Below, in pieces: positions 22,895-32,800 of a stretch of DNA of 64,000 bases; positions within the stretch are counted from its first letter, which is position 1, and each line of letters opens with the position of its first letter. The DNA comes from Aselliscus stoliczkanus. Its lineage: Eukaryota; Chordata; Mammalia; Chiroptera; Hipposideridae. The position numbers were made by a program, and so were the translations under genes. The stretch covers positions 79,567,501 through 79,631,500 of the forward strand of contig CM066731.1 in assembly GCA_033961575.1 (NCBI GenBank), read 5' to 3'. The notes beneath the pieces are model-generated. The model was not told the origin of the DNA and did not search any database. It saw only the letters and a program-made list of their open reading frames with translations.

Positions 22895-23545
22895 TTTTTT
22901 TTCAGGTGTGTTGAGGCCAACTGCTCAGGAAAAGACAGCTATTAAATGATAGTTTGTTACTCACGGTTCCAAAGAGGAAGGGGCACACCATGCAAGGAAC
23001 ACGGGAATCACCAGGGTTGGTCAGGAGGCAAAGGAACAGGAAAACATAAGCAGGAGGCTATATGCAGTTTTCATTGAAAGGAATAAGTGAGAAGGGCCAG
23101 CTGCCAAGTGGGTTTAGAATTGGCTAGTTTGAATAATTGCAGCAGACTCTGGATGGTAGGGGTGGACCCTAGTTATCTGATTGCTGGCCTTGGAGTGATT
23201 TAGGGAAGGGGTAATGTGTCAGAGACTTCAGGAGCCTGACATGAGAAAGCAGGTGGGGGTATGAATTTGGGATCGGTTGATTGCATATCAAAAGCATGCC
23301 TACAAGGGCTGGCCGAGTGGCACAGCGGTTAAGCGCTGGCCTTGGAAGCCAGCGGCCCCGGTTCGGTCCCACATATGAGGGCCAGTGACACTGCCCTCCA
23401 AAAAAAAAAAAAAAAAAAAACTACAAAAGCATGCCTACAAGCAGGTAGTTTACTCTCCCTAGGAATTAGCTATCCCAGGAAGGGCAGTCTCTCCAGGATC
23501 AGCAGCCAGGCCCCAAGATATCAAAGCATCAGGAAATAAAATTTT
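22895..23545. repeat. Possible old LTR-like repeat, split by a SINE
   Basis: The text around 22910-23280 and again 23441-23540 (GTCAGAGACTTCAGGAGCCT; GGGCAGTCTCTCCAGGATCA) resembles common mammalian LTR sequence, but I cannot name the family or find its ends. The type A SINE at 23306-23423 interrupts it. Confidence 0.3.
23289..23440 (+). mobile_element. Young short SINE (type A) with perfect 17-bp duplications
   Basis: Perfect flanking duplications CAAAAGCATGCCTACAA (23289-23305 and 23424-23440) enclose a type A SINE at 23306-23423 with an uninterrupted A tail of about 20. The tRNA-like head has GTGGCACAGCGGTTAAGCGC and the box B-like GGTTCGGTCCC. The clean tail and perfect duplications mark a recent insertion, probably polymorphic or lineage-specific. 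Confidence 0.95.
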
Positions 23546-23579
23546 TTTTTAAATGATTAATACAGAGAAAGCTGTTCTT

Positions 23580-24075
23580 CGTTAGGATCAGAGGCCATTC
23601 CCGCTCTGCTTCTGCACATCTTTCTCAGCCTCATCTCCAGCCACCCTCCAGCACACCCCAGGTTCCAGCCACACAACTCTCCTCCACCTGCCGCAAGCTA
23701 CCCACACTCTTGCCCCTTCTGTGGCTTTTCATATATTGTTCCATGTGCTGGGAATTCTCTTCCTTACATTATTCACCTAGCAGACCTACCTGGAGCCTTC
23801 AGCAAAGCCCCTCATATTCCCTGAGTTCCTTTGGTACACACACATTTTCTTTCCTTAATTTTTCATTCAATGTGTTCTATATTTCAATGGCATTTAACAC
23901 TTAATAAGTTGTACATCATTTGCCTGTTAATATGTGTGTGTCTCTATCACCAAAACAGGAGTCTTGTAAGTAGAGACTGCCATGTCTGTCTGTGTTGCCT
24001 CATTGACTAGCATACACATATAGGGTAGGCATCACAGGCACATACCTAGTATCAGTTGAATGCATGACAGACTTA
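23580..24075 (+). mobile_element. LINE-2 (L2) 3' end
   Basis: C-rich text with CCAGCCACACAACTCTCC, TTCCATGTGCTGGGAATTCT, CTACCTGGAGCCTTCAGC and the terminal TTGAATGCATGA follows the L2 3' region in order. L2 is a pre-placental repeat, so this stretch is old and has been in place since before bat radiation. Confidence 0.82.
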
Positions 24076-25621
24076 TGCCCTTTCATGTAGATGTGAGCAG
24101 CCATATGAACTTGAATAGCTTACAAGGGTTCCATCAAATTAAGGTAAAACTGCTTGGCTTTCCATTAGGACTCAAACTTGGAGGCAAGTGGCCTGATAAA
24201 AACAGGATTTATTTGTGAAGCTAAAATCATCCTTAATCTCAGGAGTTTGATTGGTTTGGGTTTTAGAAAGCTGATTTTTTTAGACTGAAGACCTAGTTCC
24301 TAACTCCCCACCCCCCAACTCATAGTTCAACTAAAATGTATATGGCTGGCTTAAAGGGAAGAAGCAGGGAGGCTCACTTTAAGTATGTGTTGAATGTGTT
24401 AGAACCAACACTCTGTTTCATTTAAATAGTAACATGAGAGAAGTTTAGCTTTTGGTTGGATGAAGAATCTGGAATCACCCTGAGGAAGGAGGGAGATTTG
24501 GGATGGCAGCTGGCTTTTTCTATCACCACTGAAATCATACCATGTGGAGATAGTCTGATTTTGCCTTTGAATTATTGAGGATGAAGTAACAAACTATTAG
24601 TTTAATCCTCCTAAGCTCCTCCTAGATCTGTTGATGAAGTGTAAGTGACACATGATATTGTCAGGAAGAAGTTATACCATATTTGTCATTACTCAAACGG
24701 AGGTGTATTTTTTTCAGTCTAGTTTATATGAGACTCCCCACAAGGCAGTTTACAAACTTCCCTTCATAGAAGGAGCAATTGCTGATCCTGCAGGACTAGT
24801 GTTCATTTCTGTAAAAGAAAAGTGTCAAGGAACTTTATACACCTATCTGTATGCATGAATACATTTATTATGTATGTCTTATATATACATGTGTATACAC
24901 ATATGAGAGAAAGAGATAGATATAGAGAAATGGAGGTATAAGAACACACCTGTTTTGGTTCTAAATCTACTCAAATTAACTTTAAACATTTTCAAACAAA
25001 CTTGTACTTCTGTAACCTAAAAAAAAAAAAATGTGACTTGAGATGTTTGAAAGAGTGTAAAAGACATTTTGAAAACAAAGTGATGTAGGCTGTAGAGTTT
25101 GTCTTTCTCCATGATATTTTCATAGATCAAATGAGGATAAGCATGTGGACATGGAAAACAGTCTATTGGCAAAAATGACCTTGACTGCAAAAAAAAAAAA
25201 AAAAAAAAGACCCCAGATTAACATCTTGGAACTCAGCCTTGGAATTATGGCACACTACACTTAAGTCAAGAGCAAATGACCAACTGTTTTGTGGTTGCTC
25301 TTCCCGAAAGTATTCCTAAGCACAACTGATTTGTAAGAACAAAAGAAGATAATTAAGTGCTGGAATAGATTTGATTTATTAAGCATAGGATTATTTCTGA
25401 CATTTATAGTGTTGCTCAGAGAGTCCAGAGCTGGAAAATATGTGTTCATTACTTTGTGTGATGTTTATATAAGAGAAGGAGACATGACCTGGGGCAAATA
25501 TGACAAACTGTAATTTGGTCTCCAGTTCTCCTCTCCCTGGGAGTTCTTGTCAGCTCTATCTCCTTTCTTCACAAGAGCCAGGACTCTCATGTGCTTTCTC
25601 TACACACCATATCAAAATATT
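24076..25621. other. Single-copy non-coding sequence
   Basis: No gene was seen. It holds two A-runs (25019-25031 and 25190-25208) that could be tails of undetected short insertions, but no head sequence was recognised. Confidence 0.5.
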
Positions 25622-25691
25622 TTAACACATTGTGCACTGGTGACACAGATTTGCATCTATGTATTTAAATGCCCCGTCCTCAATGTGTTAA
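25622..25691. mobile_element. 70-bp piggyBac-like MITE candidate
   Basis: TTAACACATTG at 25622-25632 is the perfect inverse of CAATGTGTTAA at 25681-25691, and both outer ends are TTAA, the obligate target of piggyBac transposases. The repeat extends imperfectly for two more bases. There is no coding capacity. Size and ends fit an internally deleted piggyBac derivative, but chance cannot be excluded from one copy. Confidence 0.55.
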
Positions 25692-25820
25692 CTTTTATTT
25701 TAAAAGAATTTAGAATTTAAAGAAAAAATGCAAAAATAAAAACAGTATGAAAAATACCCATGTACCATTTACCCAGATTGACTGATTGTTAACATTTTAT
25801 TTATTTTCTTTATCATCTGC

Positions 25821-25860
<40 letters not shown>

Positions 25861-26740
25861 ATTTGAGGGCAAGTTAAACACATCAACCCTTTTGCCATAA
25901 ATTCTTCAGTGCATTTCCTAATAACAGGGATATGCTCTTACACAAGCACACTGTAAATATCCACTTCAGGAGATTTAACATTGATATTGTACTTTTATGT
26001 AACCTATGATTCTGATCTAATTTTATCACTTGACTCTATGATGTACTTTATAGTGCTGTTCCCTTCTAGTTTATGATCCAGTAGAGTCAGGTACTCCATT
26101 TAGTTGTCATATTTCTTGGCCTTCTAATCTAGAACATTTCTACAGCCTTTTTTTGACTTTCATAACATTGTTGTTTTTAAAGAATACAATCTCCCCTTTT
26201 TTATAATATACAATGTTTCTCATCCTGTATTTGTCTGATGTTTCTTAACCATTAGATTGAGGCCATGTATTCTTGTAATACTGCATAGTTGATGTGTTTC
26301 TCTCATGGTATTCCATTTTTATGGCCATCTGTCCTTCACAGGTGAAGTTAATTTTGGTCACTCAGTCAAAGAGTTTCCCAATTTCTCTACCATAAAATCT
26401 CTGCCTCCCATTATACTAACAAGCAGATTGTAGAGAGACATTCTAAGACCACATAAATATCCTTCTCCTTATCATCCATTGATGATTCTTGTCTGGTTGC
26501 AAAGTGATTTTTTTTAACTCTAGCACTGACTCTACATTTAATAGGTGGCCTTCTGCATTCTACTGTGATTCCTCTGTACAATTTATCTATCATCCATATT
26601 AACTCATAAGTTCCCATTGTAATGGTTTATAACTCATTGTTGCACTTTATTGGATTCTCAAATTGTTCCATATTTGCCTTGTGAAAATCCATTCTATGTC
26701 CTTGTAACATGTTTCCACCATTAAAAAAAAACACATTTCT
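25692..26740 (-). mobile_element. Ancient L1M-type 3' region, reverse (probable)
   Basis: Phrases such as TTAGTTGTCATATTTCTTGG, TCTAGAACATTTCTACAGCC and GTCTGATGTTTCTTAACCAT match a very common old mammalian repeat in antisense, which I take to be an L1M-age 3' region. It is much diverged and interrupted by a TATC microsatellite. Confidence 0.5.
25821..25860. repeat. (TATC)n microsatellite
   Basis: Ten uninterrupted TCTA/TATC units occur here. The purity suggests current length variation. Confidence 0.97.
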
Positions 26741-27202
26741 TACTTTCTAGTCTACAAGATGCCCCAAGCTCATTTTCTACCTAGCTTGCCCAGCCTTGAA
26801 ATAATTTCTCTGCTTTGTCTGGGTGCATTTTAATGAGGATGTATTAGAGACCAAGAAAAGAGCATTAGCTGTGCTCACCGATACTAGGATGGCTTTGCTT
26901 CCTGGCTCTTTCAGCAGACAGAAATAGGAAACAACTGCTTATTGTTCACATAATGTGCACATACATACGGATATGCACATAAGCATACAGGTGCAAATCC
27001 ACATACATCTTTTGGAAATCCTGAGTTCATATCAACACCTTCAATTCTAATTCACCTCTTTCATATTTTTATGTTGCTTCTTCTGTAGGGTGAACCTTGG
27101 CTCCCAACAGCCTCAACAAATCTATTTATTTGCTCAATTTTATATTGTTTTAAAAATAGCTCTGGAAATATGCCTATATGTCTAAAGTAAACAAACCTAT
27201 TC
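26741..27202. other. Single-copy non-coding sequence
   Basis: No gene or clear repeat was found between the old L1 remnant and L1 element #4. Confidence 0.5.
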
Positions 27203-27212
27203 AAAAGTTCAG

Positions 27213-28218
27213 GAGGAACTTCGGGTAAAATGGTGCAATAGACAGACGCTGTGCTAACTGCCTCCCAGGATCACACCAAAATTACAAGCAAATTATACAG
27301 CATTCAACCCTGGAAGTCCCCGGACCACTGGAAGAACAGAATCACTAAACGAAGAACTTAAAGAGGAGGCCACGTCGGGTCTGGTAGGATGGGCGGAGAT
27401 GAGACAGGGCGAACCCCGTGAGGGAAGCCCCAGCCGTGGGAAGCTTCTCTGGTTGGGGGAGAGATCCTCCGGCCACACACCAAGCTCACCAGCCCAGAGT
27501 TCCTTTGCTGGGAAGAGGAGTTCTAAGATAGCCGGCAGTAAATTAGTGAGGACTCTCTTTGCTCAGCTCAGTGAGGCTAAGAGCCGCTGGAGAATCAGTG
27601 GGGCCAGAGCCTGGGCTTGCTCGCTGGTGAGCACCTACCTGGTTCCTGGTGGAGGGAGTGGCTGTGTGAGCCGGACCAGGGAGCCTGTGGGGACGGACTG
27701 TACTGAGCACCTTTGGTGCAAAGGCTGGAGGTGTTTGGACTGTTGTTCCTGTGGTGAAGAGCCTGCACACGAGTGGTATATGGAGGGCGCCATTTTGTCG
27801 GGCTTGGGCCCTCCCACAGAGGATCAGGTCCGAGACCTCATTGGTCTGGTGGAATTGGCGCAGAAGTGCGTGTGTGCGTGTACGCGCGCATGCGGCCTTG
27901 CATCCCCACCTGGCTTATACTGCGTTGCCAGGGAAACACTGGGCGGGTGCCCTCCGGCTCCAACAGGCTGCTCACTGAGACGCGGAAGTGCACAAGTCGC
28001 CTCGGGTCCCGCTCTCCGCACTGCGCTTGCAGAGTTGCCAGGCTGGTGATTGGTTATCGGGCTGCTCGGCCTGATCTGCGAGGGGCTGATTGTGACATGC
28101 TGAGACTGGGAGTTTTCCTGGGAGTGTTGTGCCGTGAGCTGTGTGCCTGCATGATCCAGCCAGGCCTGTCCTGGTGATCTATCTAATACATCAAAGCAAT
28201 CCCAGAGCGACAGCCAGA
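27213..28218 (+). promoter_or_regulatory. L1 element #4 5' UTR / internal promoter
   Basis: A GC- and CpG-rich leader with a complete 5' end. It contains one ~105-bp monomer (27906-28010) plus a partial one, a GGCGCCATTTTGTC-type YY1/E2F-like site near 27786 and a weakened NRF1-like site at 27884-27893. The 5'-terminal YY1-like core is mutated here (AAAATGGT) relative to element #5 (AAGATGGC). A sense-strand reading frame of 216 codons (27399-28049) stays open through most of it. Confidence 0.7.
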
Positions 28219-29086
28219 ATGGGGAAACAAAGACACATGTCACAATAAAAGATCAGAAGAATCCTCTAGAAATGGAACTAAATGAAACAGAGGGATCCAA
28301 CCTTTCAGAGACACAGTTTAGAAGACTGATGATAAGAATGTTTAAGGAACTTAGTGAGGACATAAAGAAGGATAGGGAAACCATAAAAAACAACCAGTTA
28401 GAAGTAAGAATACAATAACTGAAATGAAGAACACACTCGAAGGAATCACCAGTAGAGTAGATGAAGCAGAGGAGCGGATCAGCGATTTGGAAGATAAAAT
28501 AGCAGAAATCACCCAGTTGGCACAACAAAAAGACCAAAGAATAAAAAACAATGAAAATAGTTTAAGAGCCCTATGGGACAAGGTGAAACGCAACCACCAA
28601 CGACTCATAGGAATACCAGAAGGAGAAGAGAAGCAAGGGGTTGAAAATGTATTTGAAAAAATAATGACTGAAAACTTCCCTACCCTAGTGAAGGAAATCA
28701 ACATACATGCCCAGGAAGTGCAGAGGGTTCCAAACAAGCTGAACCCAAACAGGTCCACACCAAGACACATCCTAGTTAAAATGGCAAAGGTTAAAGACAG
28801 AAACAGAATCCTAGAGGCTGCAAGAGAAAGACAGCAGGTTACATACAAAGGAACTCCTATTAGACTAACAGCTGACTTGTCTACAGAAACTCTGTAGGCC
28901 AGAAGGGAGTGGCAGGAGATATCCAAAGTGACACAAAATAAAGGCCTACAACCAAGATTGCTCTACCCAGCACGGCTATCACTTAAAATTGAAGGAGAAA
29001 TAAAGAGCTTCTCAGAAAAGAATAAGCTTAAGGAATTCATGACCACCAAGCCAGCATTGCAAGAAATGTTAAAAGGGCTTTTTTAA
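28219..29086 (+). pseudogene. L1 ORF1, nearly intact (element #4)
   Basis: This encodes an ORF1p-type RNA chaperone of about 288 residues, starting at the ATG in the CAGCCAGAATGG context and ending LKGLF-stop at 29084-29086. The main open part (28424-28897) covers the end of the coiled coil (RVDEAEERISDLEDKIAEI) and the RRM with LIGIPEGEE and VTYKGTPIRLTAD. One early stop near residue 11 (CAATAA) and one at the former LQARREWQ motif (TGTAGG) break it. These look like simple point mutations, so the source copy was probably open throughout. Confidence 0.87.
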
Positions 29087-29143
29087 ACAAAAGAAAGGGG
29101 TAAACAAGCTAACCCAGGGAGACCAGGAATACAAATAACAAAA

Positions 29144-29730
29144 TGGCAATACATATGCACCTGGCAATAATCATTTTAAATGTGAATGGGCTAAATGCTC
29201 CAATCAAAAGACAGAGTGGCTGAGTGGATAAGAAAATAGGACACATGTATATGCTGTTTACAGATGGAATAAGATATTTCATGCAAATGGAAATGAGAAA
29301 AAAAAAAGCTGGAATACCAATACTTATTTTGGACAAAATAGACTTTAAAATGACTAAAATAAAAGACAAAGAAGGCCACTATAACCCTAATAAACATCTA
29401 TGCACCCAACATAGGAACACCTAATTACATATAACAGATTTTGACAGACATAAAGACAGAGATCAACAGTAACACTATCGTAGTAGGGGACTTCAACACC
29501 ATTGTCACCAATGGAGAGATCCTTTAGACAGAAAATCAACACAGAAAGTTAGGGGCCTTAAATGATACTTTAGACCAGCTGGACTTCATTGATATTTTTG
29601 GAGCATTTCACCCTGAAAAAACAGAATATACATTCTTCTCAACTACACATGTGTCATTTTCCAAGATAGACCATGTTAGGCCACAAAACAAGTCTCAGTA
29701 AATGTAAGAAGATTGAAGTCATATCAAGCA
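29144..29730 (+). pseudogene. L1 ORF2 N-terminal remnant (element #4)
   Basis: It keeps the endonuclease NVNGL start and a GDFNT motif but lacks, compared with L1 #5, a 47-bp piece that includes the QETHL catalytic Glu, and a second ~30-bp piece. A stop precedes the CAGATTTTGAC phrase. All these lesions are shared with element #2. RT and Cys-rich domains are entirely gone. A non-coding role in packaging or RNA structure is possible but untested. Confidence 0.85.
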
Positions 29731-29736
29731 GATATA

Positions 29737-30140
29737 AAGGAAAAACTGATGGTTGTTGGCTGGGAGGGAGTGGGGAAGAGGGAGAGGGGGAAGGTTTCGG
29801 ACAGTGTAGATGGGACTACAATGTTGCTGCAGGGATATGGGGGCAGTTCTGGGAATGTAATTGATAATGTTGTGAAGAGACTATTATGTTGCGTGAAATA
29901 AGTCAGTCGGAGAAGGACAGGTACCATGTGATCTCACTTGTGTGTGGAGTCTGAAAAGCTGAATGAACAATCAAAGTAAACAGACTCGTAGATGTAGAGG
30001 AAAATCTGAGGGTTGCTAGTTGGGAGGGGGGTGGGGATAAGAGGGAAGGGGAAGAGATTAGACAGCATAAATAGGCAACTACAATATTGCCACAGGGATA
30101 TGAAACACAGTTCAGGGACTATAATAACGTTGTAAAAATT
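29737..30140 (+). repeat. Duplicated L1 3' segment in element #4
   Basis: Copy A (29737-29878) and copy B (29998-30140) are diverged duplicates of one L1 3' UTR segment. Between them lies the ORF2 C-terminal end (GAGACTATTATGTTG to ATCTCACTTG). The order is the same as in element #2. Confidence 0.78.
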
Positions 30141-30499
30141 TTGTGGTGTTTCAGATAGTCACATGTCTTGTTAGGGAGACCACTTCATGGATGGAGTAGA
30201 GGCTTTACCACTGCACTGTACACCTGAAGCTGATGTTGCATAGTATGGTATGCCAACTGTAACTGAATATGTGGATGGTCACGGAATGTGGAGTATACTG
30301 TGGAGGGGAGTCAGGGGAGTTGTGATAGATATGTGTGATATGGGGGGGAGTGGGGTGGCAAACTAGGGGAGGGAGTTGTCACTTTGGGGGTTAAAGAATA
30401 TAACTATTGCATTGTGTTGTAGACCTGAAACTAATAAAAAAAAATGAAAAAAAAAATAAAATCTTAGGAATAAATTTAATAATAAAAAAAAAAGGTCAG

Positions 30500-31124
30500 A
30501 ACATTGTGTTCTGTACTGCACCAACATATGCACATACCTTACCCTGCCTTGATGCTAAGGGTATAGCATCAAAAACTGTGACCATTCGTTACTGGGATTG
30601 GTTCTTTTCCTGTTTTCTTTCCTTTCTCCTTCAGTGTGTTTCGGGTATTCATTTGGAATATAATTAAATCATTTGTTTCAAGTTTCTTTCAGTTTTATGT
30701 CTAGTTGTGTCTCCATTCTTATTGATTTGAATTCATTTTATGAATATGCAAACAATTGAGAGGGTTTAAAAAGTCAAAGCATAACAAAAGTTATACTAGA
30801 AAAGTGTTTCTTCCATATCCTTTCAACCCAGCCTTCTCCCTGCTGTCTTCTTGTAGATTACAAACTTTATTTTTTAAATGTATTCTCCCTAGGTCTCTTC
30901 TAAATGAATCTCTTTATCGAAGTCTTCCTTCATCCTGAGTGGTAGAATTGAAAGAACACCTACATTATTGAGACAGGTGCCATTAATCCTCAGAGTACCC
31001 CTATAAGGAAGGTACCAATCTGCCTGAGATAATGGAATCTTCACGTGAAAAATTGCTATTCATCTTGGAACAGGAAAGAGGAATGCATTTGGTTCATCTT
31101 CATCATTTCAGATTAGAAGGTCAG
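30500..31124. other. Single-copy non-coding sequence
   Basis: No gene was seen. The part near 30960-31030 faintly resembles the MIR centre, but the match is too short to claim. Confidence 0.45.
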
Positions 31125-31345
31125 AAGATATGTACAAAGTGGTAGTTAGATAGTCACAGGGATGTAAAGCACAGTATAGGGAATGTAGTCAATAATATTG
31201 TAATAACTATGTATAGTGCCAGGTGGGTACTAGGCTAGTTGGGGGATCACTTCATAAATTATATAAATGTCTAACCACTATCCTGTACACCTGCAACTAA
31301 TATAAAATAATATTGAATGTCAACTATTAATTTTTAAAAAAATTA
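31125..31345 (+). mobile_element. 5'-truncated L1 3' UTR
   Basis: GGGATGTAAAGCACAGTATA, GGTAGGT-type middle text and CTGTACACCTGCAACTAATA followed by an A-rich tail identify an L1 3' end. Confidence 0.82.
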
Positions 31346-31944
31346 AAGAATGGATTGGGGACCTCTGTGATTCAAAGCCCTCCAGATGCAATCATTCTAA
31401 GACTGTGACCACACCTTAGGAAAATGATTTCATAGCAGAGAAATAATTAGAAACAGTGGGCCACTATAGAGCTGTAACTGGGAGTCAAGATCTGTGGTGG
31501 AGCACCACCAGGTGAATATGCTAATGCTGTGGAAGAGAGATTCCTCCTTCAGACCCAAGCTCCAACAGCAACTTTAACTTCCCAAGCCCCATCTGTAGGA
31601 GATGGAAATGGCACCTGGATTCCTAGCCATCAGTGGTAACACAGAAGGGGTACAGAAGATTGTGTGAGTAACCAGGTCTTCTAGGTTATAGCAGTATACT
31701 GTGAGGTCATCACAGTAGGCAAAAGAACTGTATGTAGCATAGCAACTACATTCCTTTCCTTGGAGGTGATGAGGACCAGAGGTGACTTGTCAGACTGAGT
31801 CATTCCACTTGAATGCCTTGAAGTTACCCCAGCAGGAAGGATTGTAAACACAGAGAATAGCATTCTCATAATCAGCTGGGTGTAAAATCTTGAATCATTT
31901 GAGTATTCCCAAGAATGTGATCGTATTTTGTACCTAAGCCAGTA

Positions 31945-32100
31945 AAGGTTATGCCAATTTTATAGATGAGAAAACAGGCTCAGGAATACTAAGCAGCTTG
32001 ATGAGCATTACACGCTTAGTAAATGGCAGGCCTAGATTTAGGACCTTGAACTTTTTAAATACAAAATCCATGCTCTGAGAACTATACAGAGGAAGTCAGA
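31945..32100 (+). mobile_element. MIR SINE remnant
   Basis: TATAGATGAGAAAACAGGCTC, AGTAAATGGCAGGCCTAGAT and CCATGCTCTGAGAAC reproduce the MIR core and 3' order. Confidence 0.75.
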
Positions 32101-32316
32101 TACCTGGAATCCCTACCTGCATATCCCTAGGCAAATTACATCTCCTTTCCACTTCTTACATTCCGCACCTGTCCAGTGAGGGGGTGGATGGAGTTCTATC
32201 TATTTTTAGGCTTATTTACTTATTATTTTCTCTTTTTAATTTCAGGTGTACAAATATTTTTAAACTATCTCCCAGTTCCAAAATAGAAGTTTGACCTCTA
32301 TGAATATATTTGTGGT

Positions 32317-32336
32317 GGGGGGGGAGGGGAGGGGGG
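32317..32336 (+). repeat. G-tract with G-quadruplex potential
   Basis: Three G-runs of 8, 4 and 6 separated by single A residues; the long run can be divided to give the four G-tracts needed for an intramolecular quadruplex. It lies in single-copy sequence. Confidence 0.6.
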
Positions 32337-32619
32337 CTATTTTCCACTGACACAGGCCATAAGCATAAAAAATATGTCAATACAGGTAATGATAATTCAG
32401 AGTAGGTGTGGGAAAGATATAGATTGGCTGAAGTGTGGATATTGGGATTTCCTGGTCCCTAATGTCATGATAGGTAGAGGTAGAGAGAAATGGAGATTAC
32501 TGGCAGAGCACTGAGAGAGGAGCCATAGACCAGCTGTGGTTCCCAGGTTGAAACAAGCATGGCAGGATGGGGATAAGAAATGACTGTTGAAAACCTCTTG
32601 GAGTTTCACTCTTGCTGGG

Positions 32620-32800
32620 AGCTTTTTATATATATTTCCACATTCTTATAGGAACTTTATGAAATAGATAGCAATGCCCATATATAGCACTTATGGGCAG
32701 ATTGAGCCTCAAAGAGGTGATAGGCCTGAACATGGCATGCAGCTAGTTAAGGAGGAATGCAAAATGCCACACCAGCCAGTCTGCAGGACTCAAAAGATTG
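32620..32800 (+). mobile_element. MIR SINE remnant
   Basis: TTCTTATAGGAACTTTATGA, GGGCAGATTGAGCCTCAAAG and TGCAGCTAGTTAAGGAGG follow the MIR core order. It is diverged. Confidence 0.62.

Larger units (their letters stand above)
27213..30489 (+). mobile_element. Non-autonomous, ORF1-only L1 derivative (element #4)
   Basis: This is the forward sister of element #2. It has the 5' end (27213), a monomer-type 5' UTR, ORF1, only the first part of ORF2, then a junction at about 29730 into a duplicated 3' region ending with an A-rich tail. The ORF2 junction (ATATCAAGCAGATATAAAGG) and two smaller deletions are the same as in element #2. Candidate 10-bp target duplications AAAAGTTCAG / AAAAGGTCAG lie at 27203-27212 and 30490-30499. 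Different flanks from element #2 argue for independent retrotransposition rather than a segmental duplication. It needs ORF2p supplied by another L1. Confidence 0.88.

Noticed and set aside
6019..30489. Inverted segmental duplication linking 6-9 kb and 27-30 kb
   Set aside because: Similarity stops at the L1 ends, flanks are unrelated and candidate target duplications differ, so two retrotransposition events are more likely.
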